NCBI RefSeq assembly: GCF_023229695.1
Contig: NZ_JALNYS010000003.1
Location: 62,001-126,000, forward strand
Length of the DNA: 64,000 nt
Reading direction: 5' to 3'
Source of the DNA: Sulfuricurvum sp.
GTDB taxonomy: Bacteria > Campylobacterota > Campylobacteria > Campylobacterales > Sulfurimonadaceae
Part shown: one piece after another, positions 1 to 7,228 of the stretch
How the letters are laid out: every line of letters starts with the position of its first letter
How positions within the stretch are numbered: position 1 is the stretch's first letter
The notes under the pieces: model-generated
Seen by the model: only the letters and a program-made list of their open reading frames with translations
Database searches by the model: none
Told to the model about the DNA's origin: nothing
Program-made: the position numbers and the translations under genes

Positions 1-6
1 TCAGTC

Positions 7-60
7 TTCTCGAACAAATCTTGCAATCTCTCCTCATAATCTCCGACACATGAGGAGAAA
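7..60. repeat. left direct repeat flanking the first RhuM gene
   Basis: About 54 bp matching 1142-1196 with only a few differences (for example A/T at position 26 and CAC/CATT near position 49). It lies directly beyond the 3' end of the RhuM gene at 66-1064. The right copy is the leader of nifS. This copy holds a 7-bp inverted repeat (31-37 with 50-56) that corresponds to the 10-bp hairpin in the nifS leader. What lies further left is outside the window. The match is seen directly; that it marks an insertion or duplication event is inference. Confidence 0.8.
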
Positions 61-65
61 CAATA

Positions 66-1064
66 TTATCTCGATTTAACCTTCTCTTCAATTTGCTGTA
101 ATTCTTTCAGATTTTCCTCATCTGCCCCGATGGCTTCCAATCGTTTGCGCTCAGTATCAAATGTCTCATAAACTTTTTCGACCATAATTTCCATCTGCTG
201 ATGGCTTATGCTTCCGTACCCTTTGAGAACTTCTTTGTCGTTAAACTCTATGATACGGTCGATATTCTCTCTCCAAAAATCCATTCTGACATCCTGACGA
301 TTTTTAGCCCGTAATTCTGCCGTTTCGAGGAATACCATGACAAAACGATTCAAACTGTCGATTTCATCCTCGACTAGATAGTTTTTTGCTGTATAAATGT
401 CTTGTTTTCTAACCACAGAACCTTTGAAGCTTGTCAGTGCCATATTCGGTGCCGCTGCATCGGCACGGTTGACAATAATCTCAGCGGCGGTTTGCCCTGT
501 AATCGCGTAAAGAAGTTTGTTTTGAGCTTCTGCAAAAAAAAGTTGTGTAGCTTTATCGGTCGGATCATAGTCACTACTGAGCGCGAATAGGTCTCGTACT
601 TTTTGATAAAAACGCTTTTCGGAAGCACGAATATCTCGGATACGTGCTAAAAGCTCATCAAAATAATCAGGTTTCCCGTCAGGATTTTTAAGCCGTTCAT
701 CATCCATGATGAAACCTTTTACCATGTATTCGCTCAGGTTTTTATTTGCCCATTGGCGAAACTGTGTTCCCCGTTTGCTCCGTACCCGAAATCCGATCGC
801 TAAAATCATTTCGAGAGAATAATATGATACGGAGTAGTTTTTACCGTCGGCGGCAGTTGTTAAGTAATCCTTAACAACTGAATTTTCATCCAATTCCCCT
901 TCTTCGAAAATGTTTGAAATGTGCATACTGATGTTCGGTTTTGAGGTGGTGAAAAGTTCTGCAATTTGGGATTGATTCATCCACGCAGTGCCGTCACGTG
1001 CAAGAAGTGATACCGATGTTTTTCCATCCGAAGTATTGTAAATAATAACGTTATTCTCGTACAT
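66..1064 (-). CDS. RhuM-family protein (virulence RhuM / BRO-N-like)
   Basis: A 332-residue protein of the RhuM family, named after a Salmonella pathogenicity-island gene and common in mobile and defence regions; its biochemical role is unknown. The N-terminal ~130 residues carry the family signature: a helix-turn-helix-like stretch (WMNQSQIAELF), the HISNIFEEGEL segment, then RVRSKRGTQFRQWAN. The C-terminal half is helical and charged and lacks the Fic motif seen in the paralogue at 18402-19391. The ATG at 1064 has an AAAGGAA ribosome site and a TATAAT -10 box just upstream. The gene stands between two ~54 bp direct repeats, so it looks like an acquired cassette dropped in front of nifS. Confidence 0.85.
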   Translation of the reverse strand: MYENNVIIYNTSDGKTSVSLLARDGTAWMNQSQIAELFTTSKPNISMHISNIFEEGELDENSVVKDYLTTAADGKNYSVSYYSLEMILAIGFRVRSKRGTQFRQWANKNLSEYMVKGFIMDDERLKNPDGKPDYFDELLARIRDIRASEKRFYQKVRDLFALSSDYDPTDKATQLFFAEAQNKLLYAITGQTAAEIIVNRADAAAPNMALTSFKGSVVRKQDIYTAKNYLVEDEIDSLNRFVMVFLETAELRAKNRQDVRMDFWRENIDRIIEFNDKEVLKGYGSISHQQMEIMVEKVYETFDTERKRLEAIGADEENLKELQQIEEKVKSR

Positions 1065-1084
1065 TCTTTTCCTTTACTCAAGAT

Positions 1085-1132
1085 ATTATATCAGGATGAA
1101 AAAGAATTCATTTTTTATATGACAAATTGTCA
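1085..1132 (-). promoter_or_regulatory. probable RhuM promoter with small palindrome
   Basis: Read on the minus strand, a TATAAT -10 hexamer lies at 1090-1085, about 20 bp before the RhuM start codon. Upstream, at 1120-1132, is the near-perfect palindrome TGACAAATTGTCA, where an operator might sit. No convincing -35 box is seen, which is usual for sigma-70 promoters in this phylum. The palindrome's role is inference. Confidence 0.45.
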
Positions 1133-1141
1133 CATCCCCTA

Positions 1142-1196
1142 TTCTCGAACAAATCTTGCATTCTCTCCTCATAATCTCCGACATTATGAGGACAAA
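1142..1196. repeat. right direct repeat flanking the first RhuM gene (nifS leader)
   Basis: The second copy of the ~54 bp repeat found at 7-60. It ends just before the nifS start codon and contains the nifS ribosome-binding site. Because this copy has a functional context, it is probably the original and the left copy the duplicate. Confidence 0.8.
1166..1192 (+). promoter_or_regulatory. hairpin covering the nifS ribosome-binding site
   Basis: A perfect 10-bp inverted repeat: TCCTCATAAT at 1166-1175 pairs with ATTATGAGGA at 1183-1192 around a 7-base loop. The right arm contains the GAGGA Shine-Dalgarno of nifS (ATG at 1199). In mRNA the hairpin would hide the ribosome site; as DNA it could be a repressor operator. 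Either use is inferred from position and symmetry only. Confidence 0.5.
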
Positions 1197-1198
1197 CC

Positions 1199-2383
1199 AT
1201 GAAACGTGTATATCTCGACAACAACGCCACCACCAAACTCGATCCGATCGTCAAAGTCAAAATGCAGCCCTTTTTCGAAGAGTTGTATGGCAATCCCAAT
1301 TCCCTCCACCAGTACGGGATCGAAGTGCGCCCGTACCTGAACGAATCGATGGGATACATGTACGATGCGCTAAATGCTCCCGATGCCGATGACATCCTAA
1401 TTACCTCGTGTGCGACCGAGAGTAACAATACTGTCCTGAAAGGGGTGTTTTTCAAACATATTCTGACAAATCCGTCCAAAAACCACATTATCGCTTCGGC
1501 GGTGGAGCACCCTTCCGTCCTCGAAACCCTCCACTTTTTGGAAGAACACGGAGCGGAAGTGACCTTCGTCGATGTCGACCAGTACGGATACGTCAGTGCG
1601 GAGCGGATCGCGGCGGCAATCACCGACAAAACGATCCTCATCTCAATGATGTGGGCGAATAATGAGACGGGGATGATCTTCCCCGTCGAAGAGGTAGCGG
1701 CCATCGCAAAAGAGAGAGGGATACTGTTTCATACCGACGCCGTACAGGCGATCGGAAAAGTAGCGGTGGATCTGACCAAAACGCCGGTTGATTACCTCAC
1801 CTTCTCTGCCCACAAATTCCACGGTCCCAAAGGGATCGGCGGATTGTATGTCCGCAAAGGGTCCGAACTCCCGAACCTTCTTCACGGTGGTGAGCAGATG
1901 GGCGGCCGTCGTGCGGGTACTCTCAATGTCGCCTACATCATCGGGATGGGATTGGCAATGAAACAATCTGTCGGCCATCTGGACAAAATGAACAGCGACG
2001 TGCGTGCCCTGCGTGACCGTCTCGAAGACGCACTGGCCCTCATCCCCGATACAATCATCGTCGGAGACCGTGCACGCCGCACCCCGAACACCATTTTGAT
2101 CTCGTTGCGCGGGATCGAAGGCGAATCGATGCTGTGGGACTTGAACCGTGCCGGTATCGCCGCTTCTACAGGAAGTGCCTGTGCTTCCGAGTCGCTTGAA
2201 GCCAATCCCGTCATGACCGCCATCGGCGAAGACCCGGAACTCGCCCATACGGCAATCCGCCTGAGCCTCAGCCGTTTCACCACCGCCGAAGAGATCGATT
2301 ATACGATCGACGTTTTCATCAAAGCCGCTGAGCGTCTGCGCGCCATCTCTTCCACCTACGCCTATACGAACGAAGTGGGCTAA
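1199..2383 (+). CDS. nifS: cysteine desulfurase NifS
   Basis: A PLP-dependent class V aminotransferase-fold enzyme that takes sulfur from cysteine for Fe-S cluster assembly. Visible signatures are the N-terminal LDNNATTKLDP, HTDAVQAIGK, the PLP-lysine motif SAHKFHGPKGIG, the RAGTLN segment, and the catalytic cysteine loop GSACASES near residue 325. Its 394 residues are normal for the family. The ATG is preceded by GAGGA within a hairpin. The next gene overlaps its stop by one base, so the two are translationally coupled. In this phylum nifS is usually followed by nifU; here a different small gene follows. NifS is favoured over IscS because no isc genes are present and from the group's usual annotation. 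Confidence 0.95.
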   Translation: MKRVYLDNNATTKLDPIVKVKMQPFFEELYGNPNSLHQYGIEVRPYLNESMGYMYDALNAPDADDILITSCATESNNTVLKGVFFKHILTNPSKNHIIASAVEHPSVLETLHFLEEHGAEVTFVDVDQYGYVSAERIAAAITDKTILISMMWANNETGMIFPVEEVAAIAKERGILFHTDAVQAIGKVAVDLTKTPVDYLTFSAHKFHGPKGIGGLYVRKGSELPNLLHGGEQMGGRRAGTLNVAYIIGMGLAMKQSVGHLDKMNSDVRALRDRLEDALALIPDTIIVGDRARRTPNTILISLRGIEGESMLWDLNRAGIAASTGSACASESLEANPVMTAIGEDPELAHTAIRLSLSRFTTAEEIDYTIDVFIKAAERLRAISSTYAYTNEVG

Positions 2384-2703
2384 TGCGCCCCTATCGAAAC
2401 ATCACCGATATCGAACTCGAAACACTCGGTGCCACACGCGAATGGGATATCAAAACGGCCCTTTCGCTCCCCCTCCCGGCTCAGATTCTATGGGTCCATT
2501 CAACCCGTGAAAAATTTCAGCGCCTTGATCCTCTTGATCCGTGTCTGGTGAAAACCATTACCGTTGAAAGGATTTCGGGGGATGTGATCAAAACCGATTT
2601 CGGCAGCTACAACCTCCAAACGGGGAAAAACATCTACACCTCCTGCGGCTGCAAGAAATTTTGTGACTGCTACGGACAGCTCTATCTGTTCAAAAACGTT
2701 TAA
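2383..2703 (+). CDS. small Cys-rich protein coupled to nifS, unknown function
   Basis: A 106-residue protein with no signal peptide or membrane segment. The C-terminal end carries a cysteine cluster, SCGCKKFCDCYG, that could bind a metal or Fe-S cluster. Its start codon overlaps the nifS stop (TAATG), implying co-translation. I do not recognise a named family. A role in Fe-S assembly or cluster carriage is suggested only by the cysteines and the neighbour. Confidence 0.7.
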   Translation: MRPYRNITDIELETLGATREWDIKTALSLPLPAQILWVHSTREKFQRLDPLDPCLVKTITVERISGDVIKTDFGSYNLQTGKNIYTSCGCKKFCDCYGQLYLFKNV

Positions 2704-2742
2704 AAGCGACGGGCCCCTCCGTTAGCGGACGGTTGTCCCCGA

Positions 2743-5349
2743 TTAGCGCTTAACGTTCACTCCATCTACTCCCGAAAGCTTCTCCCTCTTTTTAATCAGC
2801 GTTTTAAAGATCGCTTCGATATCGAGGATGGAGAGCATTTCACCCCGAACGGACCCCTCATCGGGGACAACAACCGCTTTGGTAAGGGGAGAGACCCCCG
2901 CAAGTGAACCCGAATACGATTTGATACAGCGAAGAGGAATTTCAGGACTATCTTTGATATGACGGATGACAATGGCAAATTTGGTCTCATTTTCACGGGA
3001 CGATTTCAATACGATCAATTCATCGACATTCGGATTGTAACTGCTCGGCATTCCCAAAAGCTCATTTAACGACACCACACCGATCGTCCCCCCCTCTTTC
3101 GTACCGATTACCCCCAAAAAGTTCGCATCGCTCCCCAGAATACGGGTAATGTTTTGATGACTGAGCGAACCGACTACATTATGGGATTCAACACCGAAAA
3201 ATTTGGTGCCGATATAAAAGGTCGAGATATCCACCGTCTCTTCCGACCCCTGCACGCTCGGGTAACTGCACGGCTGATAATGGTTGACGATACTGCATAC
3301 TTGAGGGAGGTCTGATCGTTTTATGATGCAAAGAAAAATAAAAGCGATAATGTCGTTTTGGTAAAAATCGTGTTTTTTGTATTCACGATATCCATTCGAT
3401 GTAAACAGCCCCATCACGTAATAGTCATTGTCCAACTCGACAATTCCCGAATTGCCACTCCCCTTTTCGAGGAGAAAATAGCCATCATCCACATGCAGAC
3501 GCGAACCGACCGCATACGCAGAGCTTGTCGATCCGATAATGTTTTTTTGGCGATCACAAAAGAGGGCAAAACTCCCCTCCAGCCGATTCCCCTCTTTGTC
3601 ATGGGGAAGCGCGTCCAGAAGCATCGCTTCAAATTGGGGCTGAGAGTCAAAAACGATCCCGATCCCTCCGACGATCTCTTCGGATAACGGATCGCTGATT
3701 CCCGCACTGTAGACGTAGGTATAGCGGTTGTCATAGAGAGGGGTTTTATAGAAGTGGCTGACGCTGTAGCGCTGCGAATCACTCATTTTGAGCGACTCCT
3801 CCACCCACCCCTCATCCACTTTATTCCCCACCAAACGCTTCTCGTTCGGATTGGATACGGCGAGGATCGTCCCGCTTCGATCAAATAAAAAGAGGTTGCT
3901 GTAGACCGTATAGAGGTTGTTGATGTAGCGCAAAATAGCTTCGAGTTCACGAAGATCATCGCCGGTAAGCTCCACAGAGGAGAGCTTCTCCTTAAACACC
4001 GAAGTCAATGCCCACCATCGACAGTCGTTTGCCCGCTCATACAGATTCCGATCCATGATATCGATCGCCAAAGAGGCATTGAACCGGGCATCGTCGAGAT
4101 AGGCGGAAAGGACCGTCTGATTAAGGTTACTGATGGAGTCTTCAAACACTTTTTTGGTTTGATATCCGGTCTTGGAAATCTCATTCAAAAGCGATTTGGA
4201 AAACGAGTTCTCACTCGCTTTCGAGTTGGCGATTTGGACATTTCCGTTCCAAACGGTCACGTCAAGCTCTTTTTGGATCTGATCGGCCTTTTGCGGAATA
4301 ATTTTCAACTCTGCGGAAAAAAGGGAAGAGTATTTCAAAACCGTGTCGAGGATATCGGCCGTGATACTTTCATACGGATGGGGAGCTTTTTCAAATGCGT
4401 GTTCGAGGGGAACCATGACATGACCGTACCAGCCCAAGCCGAAAAATCCCTGATACCCTTTGGTCGCGCAGGTTTTTGCCAGATATTCCCTGCCGGCGAA
4501 ACGGACGATTTTATACGGTTCGTCCAGCACCTTTTCCATTCTGACACCGAGACGGATATGATTGGTATCGCTGCTGCTGATCACATACCCGTCCGAATCC
4601 AGGAGCAGTATCTCCATCCACTCTTTCTCGCTAATCAGATTCTTGAAAATCCCCTCCATCTCGTCTTCAAACCGGAAAATCAGGCTTAAGACGCCGATAT
4701 TTTCCGACTCATCGCGGCTTGATCGGCTCACGCGGTAACTGTAGACCAGCGATCTTTCGGCACTCGGGACCAAATCGGTATGGCGAAAAACCTCTACGTA
4801 TTCCGCAGAGGTCCCTAACGCCTCTTTGATCAACGGATCGGTGCTGCCGGTGATGGCGTTGCGTTCATCGAGTTGCGCGACGACAAAACCGCGCGTATCG
4901 GTGAGGATGATGTTGCTGTAAACGCTGTATTTGGCGACATACTCTTTAAATCTATTTTTCAGCGCTTGTCTTTGTTCTCGTAGTGAATGGCGTGCGACCT
5001 CATCGGCGGGCAGGGTTTGCGTATTCAGTAAAAATGCCCGTATATCGTCATCCGTTGCCAAAAAACCGATGTCTGCCGTCCGTTCAAAAAGGTTTCGTAT
5101 GACGATATCCACCGCTACCTGAGCCTTAGCCTCCATCTCGGAGGTGGTTTTTTTCAGTATTTCCGCTCCGAGTTTATCGAGTAGCTCTGCCGTCAGCGTC
5201 TCAAAAGCGCAACGGGTATCATTCATATCCATTTCGGTATTGCTCATTTTTCCCAGCATCGTTAAAAGATTCCACTTTTCCGACAGCGCATCAAGCCCTT
5301 TTTGGTATCGCTCTACCGACTGCATGTATTTCAATAAACGATGATCCAT
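2743..5349 (-). CDS. CheW-domain protein with tandem Cache-type sensor domains
   Basis: An 868-residue chemotaxis protein. Residues ~75-325 and ~390-640 are two related Cache-like sensor regions: IVIRNLFERTAD in the first matches IMDRNLYERAND in the second, and YSVYSNIILTD matches YTVYSNLFLFD, so one arose by duplication. The C-terminal ~180 residues form a CheW-like coupling domain (ITRILG, FLGVIGTKEGGTIGVVSLNELLGMP, and a final DIEAIF). No hydrophobic span long enough for a membrane helix is visible and there is no methyl-accepting signalling hairpin, so it should be cytoplasmic. Cache domains are normally periplasmic in receptors, so this looks like a soluble sensor feeding the CheA array directly. 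The ATG has a GGGAG site seven bases upstream. Confidence 0.85.
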   Translation of the reverse strand: MDHRLLKYMQSVERYQKGLDALSEKWNLLTMLGKMSNTEMDMNDTRCAFETLTAELLDKLGAEILKKTTSEMEAKAQVAVDIVIRNLFERTADIGFLATDDDIRAFLLNTQTLPADEVARHSLREQRQALKNRFKEYVAKYSVYSNIILTDTRGFVVAQLDERNAITGSTDPLIKEALGTSAEYVEVFRHTDLVPSAERSLVYSYRVSRSSRDESENIGVLSLIFRFEDEMEGIFKNLISEKEWMEILLLDSDGYVISSSDTNHIRLGVRMEKVLDEPYKIVRFAGREYLAKTCATKGYQGFFGLGWYGHVMVPLEHAFEKAPHPYESITADILDTVLKYSSLFSAELKIIPQKADQIQKELDVTVWNGNVQIANSKASENSFSKSLLNEISKTGYQTKKVFEDSISNLNQTVLSAYLDDARFNASLAIDIMDRNLYERANDCRWWALTSVFKEKLSSVELTGDDLRELEAILRYINNLYTVYSNLFLFDRSGTILAVSNPNEKRLVGNKVDEGWVEESLKMSDSQRYSVSHFYKTPLYDNRYTYVYSAGISDPLSEEIVGGIGIVFDSQPQFEAMLLDALPHDKEGNRLEGSFALFCDRQKNIIGSTSSAYAVGSRLHVDDGYFLLEKGSGNSGIVELDNDYYVMGLFTSNGYREYKKHDFYQNDIIAFIFLCIIKRSDLPQVCSIVNHYQPCSYPSVQGSEETVDISTFYIGTKFFGVESHNVVGSLSHQNITRILGSDANFLGVIGTKEGGTIGVVSLNELLGMPSSYNPNVDELIVLKSSRENETKFAIVIRHIKDSPEIPLRCIKSYSGSLAGVSPLTKAVVVPDEGSVRGEMLSILDIEAIFKTLIKKREKLSGVDGVNVKR

Positions 5350-5492
5350 CCATTACTCCCTCTTTGTAACATAGGCGATAGCCGGAGATTGTATGCATAT
5401 TTTATTCTATACTATAAAAATAACTAATAGTACTCACCTCCTCTGTTCTATTTACCATTAACTGCGATAATACGTAAATTAAAAGTAAGAGG

Positions 5493-5634
5493 CTGACCTT
5501 ACGCACTTTAGTTAAAGAAGTGTGAAAAGGTTAGTAATCTCCCGTATCCGAAAGATACGGGAAGCTTTAGGGGGTTGTAGGGACTTTAGTCCCTGCCACT
5601 TTACGAGCTTCGCCCGAAAAGTGCGTAACATCAG
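5493..5634. repeat. dispersed inverted-repeat element, copy A
   Basis: A 142 bp non-coding element in a divergent intergenic gap. Its ends are imperfect terminal inverted repeats: CTGACCTTACGCAC at 5493-5506 and GTGCGTAACATCAG at 5621-5634. Inside are a long hairpin (CCCGTATC/GATACGGG), the block AGGGGGTTGTAGGGAC and the palindrome GGGACTTTAGTCCC. The same blocks recur at 7112-7204, 51984-52047 and 63141-63670. No coding capacity is seen, so it resembles a MITE or REP-like element. The rest of the gap (5350-5492) is AT-rich and holds nothing I can name. Confidence 0.75.
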
Positions 5635-5648
5635 GAAGAAGGATTAAT

Positions 5649-5978
5649 ATGGAAATGTTTATCGGTTTGAATCTCTTTTTACTGTTTATGGTGATAGGGG
5701 CATTTATTTTATGGATTTGGGCTCTTATCGATATTATTACCTCCCGTTTTACCGAAGATTTGATGCAGGTGATTTGGCTGTTGGTCGTCTTTTTCTTGCC
5801 TTTTATCGGAATGGTGGTCTATCTGTTAATCGGCCGGTCGATGAAAAAAATTTCCCCCCCGAACGACGATGAGACCAACAAAAAATACGATCATCTGGCA
5901 AAAATCAAAAATCTTTTAGATGATGGGGTGATTACCCAAGAGGAGTTCGAAGCCGAAAAAGAGAAACTTTTACGCTAA
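5649..5978 (+). CDS. small membrane protein with PLDc_N and SHOCT domains
   Basis: A 109-residue protein with two membrane helices near residues 5-28 and 38-62, typical of the PLDc_N (phospholipase D nuclease N-terminal-like) membrane domain, and with LPFIGMVVYLLIGRS in the second. A C-terminal SHOCT domain follows (YDHLAKIKNLLDDGVITQEEF...EKEKLL). SHOCT is a short oligomerisation motif. No catalytic residues are present. The AGAAGGA ribosome site begins right where repeat copy A ends. Exact function is unknown. Confidence 0.85.
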   Translation: MEMFIGLNLFLLFMVIGAFILWIWALIDIITSRFTEDLMQVIWLLVVFFLPFIGMVVYLLIGRSMKKISPPNDDETNKKYDHLAKIKNLLDDGVITQEEFEAEKEKLLR

Positions 5979-6010
5979 TGTCTCCAATTTCGATTTCCGA
6001 AAAAGAGGTT

Positions 6011-6985
6011 TTACAACCACCCTTTTTTTCGAAAATACAGAAGCGGTATCGCCCCTGAAATAACCATCATCATCAACGAGAGCGGATACCCTTTTGCCCA
6101 AACAAGCTCCGGCATAAACTGAAAATTCATCCCGTAAATACTCGCAATCAAAGTCGGCGGCATCAACGCGACGCTGGCAACGGTAAAGAGTTTGATAATC
6201 TTATTTTGTTCAATATTGATCTGCGCCAAAAAAAGGTTCTGGAGATTGTCCAGCGTATTGATATCGACGGTAGTAAACTCCACCAACGAGTTGATATCCT
6301 TCATCATAATGAACAGCTCTTCTTTGAGAGGTTTGGTCAGCTTCGAAGAGCGCGCCATAGAGGTCAAAATCCTCCGCTTGTCAAAAACCGACTGACGCAC
6401 TTTGAGGGTGAACTCCTGAAGCGTCGAGATTTTCCGGAGGGTCTCCGCCGCTTTTCCCCCCGAATCCCACAGCAGTATTTTCCGGATCGCATCGCTCTCT
6501 TTGGCCGCATATTCGAGGAGATCGGCATCCCGGTCGATACGGATATCGAAAATTTCCATGAAAACGTCATATCCCGACAACACCCCTTTAGGATGGGTGG
6601 TAGTGGTAATCATTTTGTGCACCGCATCGAACGTTTGAAGCTGCGTATCGCGTACCGTAATCAACATATTATCCTGAAGGATGAACGTAACCGTTTCATT
6701 ATAGGGGGCTTTGGACTGATCGACAAAAAAGAAAGAGACAAAAAAGTAGGCATTGATCATAATGCTCCGGTCATCTTCCCAGTAGCGCGAACTGATCTCA
6801 ATCTCTTCGCGTTCTTGTTTGGTCGGCAATTCAATCGAAAAACGCTCTTCGATCCCCTTCACTTCCTTCTCCGTAGGCTGAACCATATCGATCCAGACGA
6901 TACCGTCGTTCGAAACCGGGTCGTTTAGTGGAGTAAAAACCGATGCGGAGTAACGGTTTTCATCACGCGTATAACAGGTCACCAT
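6011..6985 (-). CDS. corA: CorA-family divalent metal ion channel
   Basis: A Mg2+/Co2+ channel of the CorA family. A large cytoplasmic N-terminal domain rich in helices is followed by two C-terminal membrane helices, with the selectivity signature GMNF (IYGMNFQFMPE) at the end of the first. Coding space extends upstream to 7078, but the ATG at 6985 (MVTCYTRDENRY) is preferred: it has an AAGG site at the right distance and begins at the usual family start, giving 324 residues. It diverges from pta across a gap that holds repeat copy B. Transport of another divalent metal cannot be excluded. Confidence 0.88.
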   Translation of the reverse strand: MVTCYTRDENRYSASVFTPLNDPVSNDGIVWIDMVQPTEKEVKGIEERFSIELPTKQEREEIEISSRYWEDDRSIMINAYFFVSFFFVDQSKAPYNETVTFILQDNMLITVRDTQLQTFDAVHKMITTTTHPKGVLSGYDVFMEIFDIRIDRDADLLEYAAKESDAIRKILLWDSGGKAAETLRKISTLQEFTLKVRQSVFDKRRILTSMARSSKLTKPLKEELFIMMKDINSLVEFTTVDINTLDNLQNLFLAQINIEQNKIIKLFTVASVALMPPTLIASIYGMNFQFMPELVWAKGYPLSLMMMVISGAIPLLYFRKKGWL

Positions 6986-7111
6986 TGTATTACCTTGATC
7001 TTGTATTCGTATCGCAGTATAGCATCCGATTGCGACGATGCCGTTACGAAACGGTTGAATTTCTCCGAAACGTTGCACTCGTAATCTATTCTCGGTATCA
7101 TCCTCTTACAA

Positions 7112-7204
7112 ATGTTATGCAACCCCCTGAAGCTTCCCGTATCTTTCGGATACGGGAGATTGCCAACCTTTTCGCACGTGTTTAGACAAAGGGCGTAAGG
7201 TCAG
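7112..7204. repeat. dispersed inverted-repeat element, copy B (internally deleted)
   Basis: A 93 bp relative of copy A between corA and pta. It starts ATGTTATGCA, jumps straight to ACCCCCTGAAGCT, keeps the CCCGTATC/GATACGGG hairpin (about 7136-7156), and ends GGGCGTAAGGTCAG, matching the CTGACCTTACGCAC end of copy A in reverse. The palindrome GGGACTTTAGTCCC is missing, so this is a shortened copy. Confidence 0.7.
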
Positions 7205-7228
7205 CTACAAACTATAAGGAAAATTTCC

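Noticed and set aside
1108..1704. 198-codon minus-strand frame antisense to nifS
   Set aside because: It is a shadow of nifS; only its last ~20 codons look protein-like, and that part overlaps the repeated leader.
2703..2742. GC-rich inverted sequence after the nifS-linked gene as another copy of the dispersed element
   Set aside because: It lacks the CTGATGTTACGCAC end and the core blocks; more likely a simple terminator-like spacer.
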